Assembly (NCBI GenBank): GCA_020310875.1
Contig: CM035416.1
Span: forward strand, 73,663,983-73,727,982
From: Ceratopteris richardii
Taxonomy: Eukaryota; Streptophyta; Polypodiopsida; Polypodiales; Pteridaceae
Reading direction: 5' to 3'
Length of the DNA: 64,000 nucleotides
Shown: in pieces, positions 33,583 through 45,005 of the stretch
How the letters are laid out: each line of letters begins with the position of its first letter
Position numbering within the stretch: position 1 is the stretch's first letter
The notes under the pieces: model-generated
Told to the model about the DNA's origin: nothing
What the model saw: the letters and a program-made list of their open reading frames with translations, nothing else
Databases searched by the model: none
Program-made: the position numbers and the translations under genes

Positions 33583-35230
33583 ATGGCATCAGAGATCTCA
33601 GACATGTCTAGTGGATCAAGATCTAGTGATAGTGTTCCTAGGAGTAGCTATAACTTGCAAGGCAAAGACCATTTTGAGATCTAAAAGTTTGATGGCACAA
33701 ACTTTTCTCTATGGATGAATCAGACTAAAGATGTGCTAATTTAGAGGAGGCAATGGGAGCCAATAAAAGGAATCTCAAAGAAAGCAGCTGACATGAATGA
33801 AGATGATTAGGATGAATCAGATGAAATGGCTAGGTCTACATTTGATTGCACTTGGTAGATGATGTTTACTTTGTAGTATCGGATTGTGAATGTGTAGAGG
33901 AGCTTTGGAAGAAATTATGCAATACATATGAAAAAAAAACGACATCAAATAAAGTGTACTTGATGAGAAAGTTATATGACCTTTGCATGAAGGACACAGA
34001 TAGTGGTGCTGCTAATCTAAATGAGTTTGATGCTACATTCTCTCAGTTATAAGCTCAAACAATGGATATGGATAATGAAATGAAAGGAGTCTTGTTGTTA
34101 TGCATCTTGCCATCATCATGGGATATGTTTTACACAGCTATTAGTAGTAGTGCGCCTGGTGGTGGAGCACTATTGAGTGAGGAGATTTGTAGAAAATCTA
34201 TGGTTGGAACTCAGAGTACAGATGCATATGATATTTGACTCATAACAAGTAAAGAATCAACAACATGGAAAGAGCAAAAACATGGAAAAGAATGGTTAAT
34301 GGAATAAGAGTAAGTAAATCAAAGAAGAGGGATATCGAATGCCATTATTGTCATAAGAAGGGAGACATGAAGAAAGAATGCTATGCATTAAAGAATGCTA
34401 AAGGTGAAGGATAGAATGTTGATGGACATGTTAAATAGCTACCTACACCATTTGCTTCGATTGTGAAGATTGAAGAAATAAATGCTATTACTAATGATGC
34501 TAACGTGTTGACACATGATAGTAATATGCCCAATGAGGCTCGTATGGATCATTCTCTTTCCCACATGTGGCTGTTAGATTTTGGTGCTTCTTTCCATGTG
34601 ACACCACATAAAGAATGATTCTCTAATTATGCATCAAAGTCTCTTGGTACCATGAGGCTTGATGACTCTTACTAGTGTGATGTTGTGGGGATTAGAGACG
34701 TGGTTGTGTAGTTCATTGGTGGTTTAAAATTTACTATGCATGATGTATGCCATGTACCTTAGTTATCATGTATTTTGATGTCAGTTAGTCAGCTTGATGA
34801 CCTTGGTTACAAGGTGGTCTTCTATGCTTAGTCCTTTTGCATATACAAGGGAAATATGGTTATTGCAAAAGGAAGCAAAGTTGGCTCACTTTATACTTTA
34901 TTTGTACCACAAAAAGAACACTTGTTACTTATTACTAGACAACCTATGTCTTGTATTTGGAATGGGTATTTGGGACACATATCACATAGTGGAATGGAAA
35001 ATCTTTCTCATTCTGGTTACTAACCTATGTTATGTTTCTCTAATTTTTCATTCTGCATAAGACACACATTGACTCTTCAATTTAGCCTCTAGATCTCGTT
35101 CATAGAGATGTGTGTGGTCCTATGCCCACAAGGTCATTAGGTGCTTCTCTTTACTTTATCACTTTCATAGATGATGCTATTAGAAAATTCTACATATATC
35201 CTATCAAATTGAAGGATGAGTGTTATGTGG
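33583..35230 (+). pseudogene. Copia remnant L (gag, protease, start of integrase)
   Basis: Starts MASEISDMSSGSRSSSDSV. A gag frame with KFDGTNFSLWMNQ follows, then CVEELWKKLCNTYEKKT, all in the copia gag order. A zinc knuckle C-H-Y-C-H-K-K-G-D-M-K-K-E-C at about 34340 has Asp in place of the His. The protease WLLDFGASFHV (about 34570) has Phe for Ser in the active site (TCT to TTT). An integrase start (LVHRDVCGPMPTRSLGAS, FITFIDDA) ends abruptly at 35230. Numerous stops. Confidence 0.8.
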
Positions 35231-37832
35231 AGAACTGCTAGGAGAGAGGTGTGAATCACCCCTTATCTTTAATTAGATGGGTTCACACATGAGTGCCATG
35301 TGGAACCCATGTGTGTATCCATTTGGGGCTACTCTTGATGTAGGAAGAGGGGATTAATAGAAGAGTACATGGTTGGGAGGAATAGAATCAAGTAAGTTCT
35401 CCGTGCGTTGTCTTTTTCAAACTTCTGAGCATCTCGAGAATCGAGCTAGACAATTATGAAAATAAGAGCAATCATTGAGATATGATAATTGCTATTAAAT
35501 CCTAGCGATGACAACAGATGGATGGCTAAAGAGCACACACCATGTGACATCAGCCAACAGGCAGATGATTGAAGAGCACAACCACACGAAGTCAACAGAC
35601 GGATGTCGATCACATTGAGAGAAGCTTAGCTCTCTCTTCTCTCATGCTCCTCTCTAGGATGGAGCAAGTTTGAGCTCTGCCTGCACCCATATATGGGATA
35701 AAAGGAATTTCGACGGCCTTCATGAGTCCATCCCAGAGAAGTATATCTTCGGAAGGTATCAGGTTTAGAAATTTTGAGTTTTTATTTGACTTAGGAGGGG
35801 TATATCAGAAGCAATCGGATATGGTATTGGGGAAAAGATTATGCAAGCATGTATTACGGGCTGTGGACGTTGGGTATGGGTCATTGAAATAGGTGAAAAA
35901 AAAGCTTGAATACTCTGTTTTGATCTTCCAAAGTCACCCTCTCATGAAGAATTGTGTTTCCACTTATTGTCTTTAACATACCCACCTTCTCTGACTCATG
36001 GTTTTGTAGTCTGACATCCAATTCAAGAGACCTTTGTTACATTACAAAGATACGCTCCTAAGGTCTATATTAGGAGCAAATAATGAATGATTTGGAGAAG
36101 TTTTGCCCAACCAAAATTCCTCTGTAGCACTTCAATAGAAATTAGGTGGCCACTTTTGAGCCTAGTTCTTGGTCATTTGGCATCAGAATCGACTTTTTTC
36201 ACTTGGAGTACCTTCCCTTTGAAATGCAGGTGCTGGACCACTTATTTTGGATTGATGAGGACTAGCAAAAACCAAAAGTGCTTCAGTTTGACTCAATTTT
36301 CTCATTTAGAGCTATTGTTATATGCTTTTGACATCATTTTTGCTAGTGTTTGGTGACTAGAACCTCCTTGGGCCAACCGGACATTTTGATTTTTTGTTTG
36401 GGCCCACGGAGGATTGTAGATCAGTGTCTTCATGCTTCAAAGATCCTTTCATTTTTGTTTTGAAAGCTTTATTTTGTATCAGGGAAGTTCTCTAGTAGTA
36501 GTTTTTCTCTCTTTCTTGCATATTAAGTTTACTTCCATTCCTTTTACACACTCTAGTTAGTAAATGGCGGGAGTGAAATATGGATTCCAAGGGTAAACAA
36601 GTTTTAGAACACACTTCTCTACCTCAAGAAAAACAACTAGAGGACCCTGACCATAGGATGGAAGAGGTAGACCTTGAGCAAGAATTTGAGCCAAAGCTAG
36701 AGGGAAAAGAGCCACAATCTGATACCACTGTTGGAGGATACTCCTATGTGCACAACAAAAGCAAATGAACCCTCCTAAGATCCTGAAATTTTTCAGACAT
36801 AGGCTTTGTATTTTCCGAGTTTCTCTGAGTATATGCAGAGACTGATAATGAAATTTTGCACGCTTAGACTAGACTCTAAGATCTTTCAAATGAGAGTAAA
36901 ATCACTCAATTTGGACACTATATGATGCCTCAACCAACTGCAACAAAACAGAGAACTTGATCTCTTCAGAGAGTATGAGCTAACTAGACTGACAGTGTTC
37001 TGGACATTTCTCTGCACATGTGCAGGCACTGAAGCCGAGACTTATACCAAACAAAGTAGAACTTATAATCTTTCCAACAAGACAAAAATCATTGCAAATG
37101 GATTCCGGATGAAGGAGAAACAACAATTACAAGACCGGGGGGTCTGTCAAAAACATCTAGATAGATAGAGTGTGTAAAAGTGAAATTTCTGCAAAATATG
37201 CAGAGAATAGCTACTAGGGGGTGTGCTTAAGCAAGGGGGAAGCTTGGGCACGTATTTCCACAACTCTAAGTCATAATACAACTCATTAGAGATTTTAAAG
37301 ACCACATACTAACCTCTTTAACCAATTAAAAACATATACATGTCAAAAGTGAGGTCCAATCACATCAAGAGGTGAGCTAAATCTTCTCTAATCAACTTCT
37401 TTCCATTATGGGCATAATTTGATGCCTCCAACTCGTGGAAATCAGCCTTCTTTGATTGTGGATGATGTGGAAGGTTCAATTTGGGGCATGTTCCCACACT
37501 CTTGAGCTTGAAAAACTTTCAACATATCTCTCTCTAGCCTAAGGGTATGTTTCTTTAACTCTACGAATTGTTTGTGAGTAACAAACTCATCGTAGAGTTA
37601 TAAGTGGAGTATCAAAGAGAGAAGAAGGAGCTACTGAAGTTAAGTAAAGACTTCATCAAAGTTTGAAGGAAGGAAGCAAAGAACGGGCACGTCAACAACA
37701 AGGGGAAGCAAATACATCATCAAATCAAAGACGAAGCTTCATCAAGAGGAGTAGCTAAATTTTTTGAGGTAAAAGCCATCTTTTTCAACTTCATTACATC
37801 AAGGGGAAGGTTCAAGAGAGCTAAGAGGCCCC
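35231..37832. other. Non-coding region, probably decayed retroelement DNA
   Basis: 2.6 kb with no recognised coding domain. Contains GGTTCACACATG and CATGTGGAACC words forming an imperfect inverted repeat at 35280-35330. A short open frame at 36580-36768 is Glu/Asp-rich and resembles nothing I recognise. LTR-like AT-rich sequence with TATA and polyA words is present, but no ends could be fixed. Confidence 0.4.
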
Positions 37833-38194
37833 ATGGCTGATCTCAATGCTCAGATTGAGAAGCTCAAAAAAGGAAACTACCAACCATGGCGATTTAGAAT
37901 AAGCAATTTTTTGATGGGGAAAGGTTTGTGGGGACTTGTGAGTGGTGGAGAGCCAAAACCCTACATAGATGAGGTAAATCCAACCAATGACCAGAGAAGA
38001 GCAGTAAGAGAGTGGGATGAAAGGGACAAAAGGGTCATTTTCATTTTATCTCGGCATATTAGCAACTCTATGGTAGGGCATATTCAAGATTTGGATACAT
38101 CGAAGAAGGTGTGGGAGTGCTTGGAGAGATTGTACTCAACCTCCATAAAAGCTAGAAAAATTCAGCTCAAGCTAGTAAACCTAGTTGGGAGCCA
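37833..38194 (+). pseudogene. Copia gag fragment M
   Basis: Open frame MADLNAQIEKLKKGNYQPWRF, then LWGLVSGGE, RDKRVIFILSRHISNSMVGHIQ, KKVWECLERLYSTSIKARKIQL. These match the N-terminal half of copia gag (W-x-x-x-x-LxGKGLW, L-x-x-L-Y). The frame is open for about 120 codons, then switches to gypsy-type gag sequence near 38195, so this is a chimeric junction. Confidence 0.8.
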
Positions 38195-39303
38195 AAATAC
38201 TCTAATGTCATGTTTGCAAATCCTAACTCTAGCCCCCAACCTAGACAAATAAGATCCTCAACACCAAGAGGACCATGCTACATATGCTAGGGAGATCACT
38301 TCATTCATGATTTTCCTATACTTACAGCTATACAACACCAATCAGTGAAAATTCAAGGTTTTTGTACAAAGTGTGGGAAGGAGCACCTTTTACGGGATTG
38401 CCCTAAGAACCCAAACAATGGGCTAAAGATCACTCCTATCAATGTCATTGGGTTAATAGTCGATTCTAATGGAAGTGTGACTTGCATTGCCCCAGTGCAA
38501 GTAGTCACTAAATCTTAGTCATTACATCAAAGCTAAGGCTTAGGTAAGGAAAAGAGTTATGAGGTTAGTAAGACTAAGAGTCTAGCTAAGAAAAGAACAA
38601 GAGCCTAGAAAAATAGCCATGAATGAATGCAGAGACAATGGTCGAGGAAGATGAGTGAACTTGAGGAAAGCTTAAGAGAAATGAAAGCCAAGATAACCGA
38701 GATTGCATCTCAAATGCACTCACAAAAATCACCATCCCCATCCATCCCCAACTTTCCCATTAATTCACCACCACTTAGAGTAACAGTCTTAGTAGATCCT
38801 ACTCTAGTGGACTTCAACATGATGCTTAAAGCATATTAGGCTAGAATCCAAGAAGGGAAAAATGTGATAGAACATGGAAAGTGTTACCGGAGGGTTGAGC
38901 TAGAGATTGAACAAACCAAGCTTTGTGTGAAAATAGTAGAACTGGCCCAAACTATGTTTGAGGCAAGTTGCCTCTTCAACTACCCAACCTCAGCCAGAAC
39001 ATAGTTACACTTCGATGGATTATTAGAAAGATTGGAAAAAATTTCCAAGTCTGAAAGCAAGCTACATCCCAGAGTAACATCAAAAGTGAAAGGATACGCC
39101 TCCTTCCCAAGCTTGCTTATGTTTCCAACTCCATTGGGTTAGGAACCTCTCCTTCTATAAATCAATACTCATAGGAATTTCTAAGAGAGATTGAAGAAGA
39201 GAAATGGGCAAAAGAAAGTGAAAATCCTCCTCCCATTGAAATTGTGGATGACTACATGATCAATTTCCACAAGATATTCCTTCTATTTATGGAGAACAAG
39301 AGG
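38195..39303 (+). pseudogene. Gypsy element E gag part
   Basis: Plus strand. About 38270-38420 carries CYIC then TKCGKEHLLRDCPKNP, followed by ITPINVIGLIVDS. The same order is found in gypsy H gag (ECGKEQLLRDCPGHP, VTPVNVVGLVGDS), so this is the same family. The following sequence (38627-38839) reads MSELEESLREMKAKITEIASQM, coiled-coil-like, then a frame-broken stretch ending at the copia A LTR at 39304. Confidence 0.78.
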
Positions 39304-40487
39304 TGTTGGTGCAATTAAAACCAAGCCCACATACTTGGTTGATTAACTTATGCTTGATTTATTGGCATAACCTATACAAGACTACATATAAATAGTCTCT
39401 AGTAAAAATCCTTCATATTTATCTTATAAAAGTGGGTTACACCCATGTGGATTTAGGAAGCTCTAAAATCACGAATCAATCAGTTATTGAGTGATGAGGG
39501 CATCTATCCTACACTTTAGGATTCACCTTTTAGGTAGAAGTTTGAATTTGAATTGAAACCTTGGCTTCAAACATGATTATAAAAGGGGGATCAAAAGACC
39601 CGTGTATCATCTTGAGCCCATGAGATCACTTTGAGTGAGTTTTATTGGTCATCTCGAGCCCATGAGATCACTTTAAGTGAGTTTTATTGTTCATCTTGAG
39701 CCCATGAGATCACTTTGAGTGAGTTTTATTGTTCATCTTGAGCCCATGAGATAACTTTGAGTGAGTTTTATTGTGAAGTGATAGCTCATCTCATGGCTCA
39801 TTCACTTCTCACACATTGAGCAATGTATGGTTGCCAATGACATTGTATTTGTACATGTTTTAATACATATATGATCATTATATTCTTATTTTACTTCTCT
39901 GTTAGTACTCCATTAGAATAGTGATTTTCTTAGAGCTTGTTTTCAGTGTGTGGTTGATCATTTGCCATGATTTAAAGCATGATAGAATCAGCATGTCTTC
40001 TATTATAATCCTACAAAGTTTCATTAGCATTGCTTTTCGGGATCGTCAGATATTAACATATCTTTGCTCATTGGTCTACTGACTGTTGCAACCCGTGAAT
40101 GTCGGGATGGAGTTGTGACTTGCTAAACCCCTTTCTCTACATGTAGTCCATCATTTTTTATGAAATCACTCATTATTTTTAGCTTACTAAGTTAGTTAGA
40201 TTTTTCCAAAAGGAATTAAGCTAATTGCTACTATGCTCAGAGAACTGTTCAAAACACTTAACATGTGTAGGAACAAAAATAACAAGTTTTTTACTCTTGG
40301 ATCAACTCTTACCTATCTGTTTTGATTCATCCTTTTGAGAGTGATCTTCCAAGGTACATAGGGTGTCTAATGCATCCTTTGCAAGCTAAAAGGGCCCACC
40401 ACATATCTTTGGAGTTCATTTGGTTGGTGTAGTGCAAAGTTTTTGCAGCACCACTTCATCTTCATCAAGTACAAATCTATCCTCACA
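39304..40487 (+). repeat. 5' LTR of copia A
   Basis: 1,184 bases, TGTTGGTGCAATT... to ...CCTCACA. Matches 53091-53797 with scattered substitutions and a 10-base deletion near position 55. Contains four copies of a 42-base repeat. Confidence 0.93.
39608..39775 (+). repeat. 42-base tandem repeat in the LTR (4 copies)
   Basis: Four tandem units beginning CATCTTGAGCCCATGAGATC, 42 bases each, with one or two substitutions between them. The 3' LTR carries the same four units at 53387-53554. Confidence 0.95.
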
Positions 40488-40488
40488 G

Positions 40489-40500
40489 TGGTATCAGAGC
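40489..40500 (+). other. Primer-binding site of copia A
   Basis: TGGTATCAGAGC, the exact complement of the 3' end of plant initiator tRNA-Met, one base after the LTR. Confidence 0.95.
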
Positions 40501-40513
40501 AAGGTTGGACAAC

Positions 40514-41545
40514 GTGGCAGATGGATTTCCTTCATCAATTGAAAAATTGGATAGAGGTAACTATTCAGTTTGGTCATTAAGGATGGAAGCTTATCTTCAA
40601 GGAAGGAGTTTATATGGTTATATAGCTGGAGATGAAGTTATGTGAAGGTTCAGAAATAAAGGTCAACCTACATAAGAAGAGCAAGAAAGATTGAGCACAT
40701 GGTGCTCCAAGGATGCACTTGCAAGGTCTTATCTCCTCAAATCTATCTCATATTTTTTGTTGCCTCACATTAGAAGTTGTATAACATCCCAGGAAGTGTG
40801 CAATGCACCCGAGGCCTTCTTCTCTTCAAGCACAAAGGCTAGAAAGAACCAACTATGGTTGGACTTCACAACCCTCAAGAAATCTTTCAAGCAAAATGTG
40901 GCTGATTTTTTCACAAAGATCAGAGATATTGCTGATCAGTTGGGAAGCATTGGAGAGGTAATAGAAGAAGAGAAAATTGTAAGGCAGGTCATCAATGGCT
41001 TAAAAGCAGATGACAAGTGGGAAGCATTCACCATAGCAATGGACCTATACATGGATATGCATGTACCGGATTTCAACACACTTATGGGACAACTACTTAC
41101 TCAAGAGGCCAAGCTCATGAAGAATGGAGAACGTTCCAAAAAAATAAATCTTCTGCTTTGTATACTGATAAAAGTAAAGCCAAAGATAACAAAGGAAGAG
41201 GAAAGAAAGTCGATGATGAAGCAGGTACACACCAAGCTAACTATGTAGGTAGAGGAAGACATGGTAGAGGTAGAGGCAGAGGAGGAAGACAAGGCGAGGG
41301 GAGACCCAAGACTCTAATCCTTGTTCTATTTGTGGATTAACTAATCATACAATTGAGAATTGCTTTAGGAATTCCAAGAATCAAAGAGGCAGAGGCTACA
41401 AGAGAGGAGGTTATGGCTACTCAAGAGGAAGGTTCAACAATTTCCATGGCAACCACAACAACTACAACAATTCAACCTACCAAGGAGGATACAAAGGGAG
41501 AAGAGATTACAAAAATTATACAGAAGATCAAGAAGACTCTCTACT
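40514..41545 (+). pseudogene. Copia A gag
   Basis: The frame starts at GTG where ATG is expected (start codon lost) and reads ADGFPSSIEKLDRGNYSVWSLRMEAYL. The middle part 40691-41248 has KARKNQLWLDFTTLKKSF and FFTKIRDIADQLGSIGE. Two early stops are present. A zinc knuckle C-S-I-C-G-L-T-N-H-T-I-E-N-C appears in another frame at about 41323, followed by a Gly/Arg/Asn-rich tail. Frame changes near 41150 and 41320. Confidence 0.88.
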
Positions 41546-41555
41546 TCTCATAAAT

Positions 41556-41892
41556 ATGACAATGTCACAAGGTAAATCTGATGAGCATGTTTTCTACATA
41601 GATTCAGGTTGCTCAAATCATGTGGCAGGAAATGTGGCCCTCCTATCAGATTTAGAAGATCCAAGGAACAAGCACGAAGTGCAAACATGTGATGATACAA
41701 GGCATCTGGTGGAGAAGATAGGAAATGTAAAAGCACCTGATGGAAACATCAACCTACTTAGCAAGGTACTCTATGTCCCTACCATCACAAAGAATTTGAT
41801 AATTGTAGGATAGATTGTGGAGAAAGGCCTATAAGTAAGGTTCACAAAAGGAGGAGCATGTTATGAGTTATGGAATAAATTGAACAAGGAAT
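41556..41892 (+). pseudogene. Copia A protease
   Basis: VFYIDSGCSNHVAGN gives the active-site D-S-G (Cys follows where Ala is usual), then KVLYVPTITKNLIIVG, the typical copia block ending the protease. It continues with FTKGGACYELWNKLNKEL before the insertion at 41893. Confidence 0.88.
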
Positions 41893-42450
41893 TGTTGGAG
41901 TGTTAATTTATTAATGTATTAATGTGTTTTGGTGTTTTTGATATAGCAGCTGAAGGTTCGTGAGGGCGTGAAAGGCGTGAAAGGGTGGACATCAATAATC
42001 CAACTTTAGGGCAAAACATCAATAATTTGACTTATGATTTATTTAGTTTGTAAATAAACCTACATAGAGGGTTCTATTTTTAGAAATAGTCTATTTTTAG
42101 AACTAGTTCTATTTTTATAAGTAGTTCTATTTTTAGAAGCAGTTGTATTTTTAGAAAAGTTAGTAAAAATAGTGGTTAGGATAAGAATCATTGTAGACCA
42201 CGATTTCTATTATTGAAAGCCAATGATTTCTACAAAAGTTACCAACTTTTACTTTCACACATGCTTTTTGAAGCCTCTCTCATGTAACCACTATTTTGAC
42301 ATAATAAAAATTTTCTATAAATACATGCACTCTGTGGACTGTCAAAACAGATTGCATGGGGGGAAATTGCATGCAATATTGTGTTCTGTCTCGTCTCTTG
42401 GCATGTCTATTTTTCTATGTATTTTTTGCATCCGCAACCTCTATGTGCGT
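41893..42450 (+). mobile_element. Probable solo LTR inside copia A
   Basis: About 550 bases that interrupt the protein frame between LNKEL and EQDLDN. It begins TGTTGGAGTG, contains a TATAAATA box (42315) and AATAAAA signal (42300), and has no coding motif, all expected of an LTR. The right end and a target duplication could not be confirmed (GGAAT on the left; no match on the right), so the call is tentative. Confidence 0.5.
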
Positions 42451-43455
42451 GTGAGCAAGATCTTGATAATAGAGCATTTGTTGAAGATCCAAGTCAAGGA
42501 TTCAAGAGAATTGCAAAGGGTGAAAAGACAAGTAAATTATTCACATTTGAATTACAAGACACTAAGAACATTGCTCTCTTTAATTATGGTAGTCAGACAC
42601 TCACAAAATTAGAAGTATGGCACAAAAGGTTAGCACATATTGGTGAAAGATCATTAAAGCAAATTTGTAGGGTCCAAAGTGTACTTGGAATTCCTAATTT
42701 ATCAAAGTAACACATTATTTATAAGTGTAGTGCATGTCAATTTGGAAAGTCTCACAGGTTACCATTCATGAAGAGGATATATGCATGGAATTCTCTTCGA
42801 TTTGGTTCATACAAATGTATGGGGACCTACCAAGGATACTTCAATATCTGGATCAAGGTATTATGTCTCCTTCATTGATGATCGTAGTAGATGGACTATA
42901 CTATACTTTATGAAATATTTAGCTCTTGTGGAGAATCAAACAGGTAAAACACTAAAAAAGCTAAGGTCAGATGGAGGGGGAGAGTACTTCTCCCATGAAT
43001 TTGATTCCTTTCTTCAAGAGAGGGGAATCAAAACAGATATTACTATAAGGTACACTCTTGAGCAAAATGGAGTGGCAGACAGAAGGAATAGGAAAATTGT
43101 TGAAGCTACAAGGTCTATGCTAAATGAAAAACACTTACCTAATTATTTATGGGTTGAGGCTATATCCACAACCACTTATTTGATTAACATGCTACCTTCA
43201 AAGTCATTTGATGGCATGACACCATATGAGGCTTGGAATGGAAGAAGAAGTTTGGATCATTGTAAGATTTTCGGATGTATTGCTTATGCTCATGTTCCTT
43301 CACAGGTTAGAGAAAAGATGGATCCAAAAGTTGAAAGATGTGTGTTCATGGATATGACAACAACCAAAAAGGCTATAGGCTATACAACCCAGCAACCAAA
43401 GGATTCTTGGTGAGTACAGATGTAGTGTTTGATGAGAATAGTTCTTGGTATGAAG
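42451..43455 (+). pseudogene. Copia A integrase (interrupted by hAT)
   Basis: Pre-integrase block WHKRLAHIGERSLKQI and CSACQFGKSHR (zinc finger), then the core LVHTNVWGPTKDT (Asp position changed to Asn), YVSFIDDRSRWTILYF, KLRSDGGGEYFSHEF and EQNGVADRRNRKIVEATRSML. The C-terminal block CKIFGCIAYAHVP and VERCVFM follows. It ends at SSWYEA where the hAT begins. One frame break near 42780 and a stop before it. Two substitutions at catalytic or near-catalytic positions make it inactive. Confidence 0.9.
43448..43455. repeat. hAT target site duplication GTATGAAG (left)
   Basis: GTATGAAG directly left of the hAT terminus; the same eight bases follow it at 51215-51222. Removing the hAT and one copy restores the copia reading frame words SSWYE...DSCSK. 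Eight bases is diagnostic for hAT. Confidence 0.96.
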
Positions 43456-43700
43456 CTAGGTTGCATTATTTGTTATTTGACAATTTGTTTATGAGTGAAT
43501 AATTATGGAATTTTATGGCAAGCTCTTATTAATCGATCGAATTATTCGGTGACACGTCAGCTTATTCGGACATGCCCAAATAGTTTTTGCATGGAAATTC
43601 GACCCTTTTCGATCGATATTTTTTCGATCCAAAGCGTTTTCGATCGAAAAGCTTTCGATCTAAAAAAATTTTGCTCGAAAAATATTCGATCGAATATTAT
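43456..43700. repeat. hAT left terminus with TTCGATCGAA motifs
   Basis: TIR CTAGGTTGCATT at 43456-43467, then at 43530-43695 about seven copies of a TCGATCGAA/TTCGATC-type motif, several in the palindromic form TTCGATCGAA. The right terminus has the same motif at 51037-51200. Subterminal repeats of this sort are transposase-binding sites in hAT elements such as Ac. Confidence 0.85.
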
Positions 43701-44970
43701 TTTATAAAATAGTTGAACTAGACTCATTTTTTCATAAAAGCTACTTTGTTCTTTACGAACTTAAAGTGTCGTAGAGAGAAAAAGGTATAAATTTTTGCCA
43801 TATTAAATAATTGAAACTATCGTGATTGTTTGACTCATTAATTCTTACTTCACAATAGTATATATATGTGAATTTAAAATCTATTATGACTGATTCTTAC
43901 TCATTTTTCATAAAAGCTACTTTTTTCTTTATGAACTTAAAGTGTCGTAGAGAGAACAAGGTATAATTTTTTGCTATAAACATTAAATAATTTAAACCAT
44001 TGTGATTGTTTGACTCAATATTGATTCTTACTTCACAATAGTATATGTATATGTATGTGCATATGATTAGGAATTTAAAATCTATTGTGATTGTCTGATA
44101 CATCATTGATTCTTACTTCATCAGGATATGTGTAAGTGTATGTGCATATGATTAAGAATTTAAAATCTATTGTGATACAATAAATTTATTATTGAAAGAT
44201 GTAGGTAGATTATGTTTGACTCAGTAATGATTTTTACTTCATAATAGTATATGTATGTGTGTGTATGAGTATGTGTATGCATATGAGTGTATAATTGTGA
44301 ATGAAAAATCTATTGTGATTGTTTGGCTCTATTAATTCTTACTTCACAATATTTTGTGTAAATATTTGTGCATATGATTAGGAATTTAAAATCTATTGTG
44401 ATTGTTTGATACAACATTGATTCTTATTTCACAGTAGTATGTGTAAGTGTATGTGCATATGATTAGGAATTTAAAATCTATTATGATGCATTAAATTTAT
44501 TATTGAAAGATAGAGGTAGATTATGTTTGATTCAACATTGAGAATCACTTCATAATAGTATATGTATGTGTGTGTATGAGTATGTGTATGCATATGAGTG
44601 TATAATTGTGAATGAAAAATCTATTGTGATTGTGTGACTCAATATTAATTCTTACTTCACAATAGTATGTGTCAGTGTATGTGCATATGATCAGGAATTT
44701 AAAATATATTGTGATTGTTTGACTTAATATTGATTCGTATTTCACAATAGTATGTGTAAGTATACGTATGTGTAAATGTATATGTGTGTATGAATGAAAA
44801 TTAAAATCTATTGTGATTGTTTAACTCAACAATGATTTTTACTTCACAATAGTATGTGTAATTATAATTTGTATATGGGTGTATGATTGAGAATAAGAGT
44901 CTATTGTAATTATTTGACTCAATATTGATCAAAATATCTTGTTTGATATTGATTTATATTGTTTTTTTTG
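43701..44970. repeat. hAT left subterminal tandem repeats
   Basis: About ten imperfect units built around CTATTGTGATTGTTTGACTC...TTCACAATAG, roughly 85-120 bases apart, each able to form a hairpin (CTATTGTGA/TTCACAATAG arms). Interspersed are TATGTGCATATGATTAGGAATTTAAAATC blocks. Two longer copies (43722-43900 and 43903-44080) also share a TTTCATAAAAGCTACTTT block. Confidence 0.85.
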
Positions 44971-45005
44971 TAGGTATAGTCTTCATACAGCAATTTGCAA
45001 GCACT
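44971..45005 (+). promoter_or_regulatory. Possible 3' splice site before transposase
   Basis: TTGTTTTTTTTGTAG precedes GTATAG just upstream of the transposase ATG at 45006, a textbook T-rich acceptor. It suggests an untranslated 5' exon in the subterminal region. Both minus-strand cargo ORFs have the same feature. Confidence 0.5.

Noticed and set aside
41893..42450. Intron in copia A
   Set aside because: It has a TATA box and polyA signal and starts TGTTGG, which better fits a solo LTR, though the target duplication was not found.
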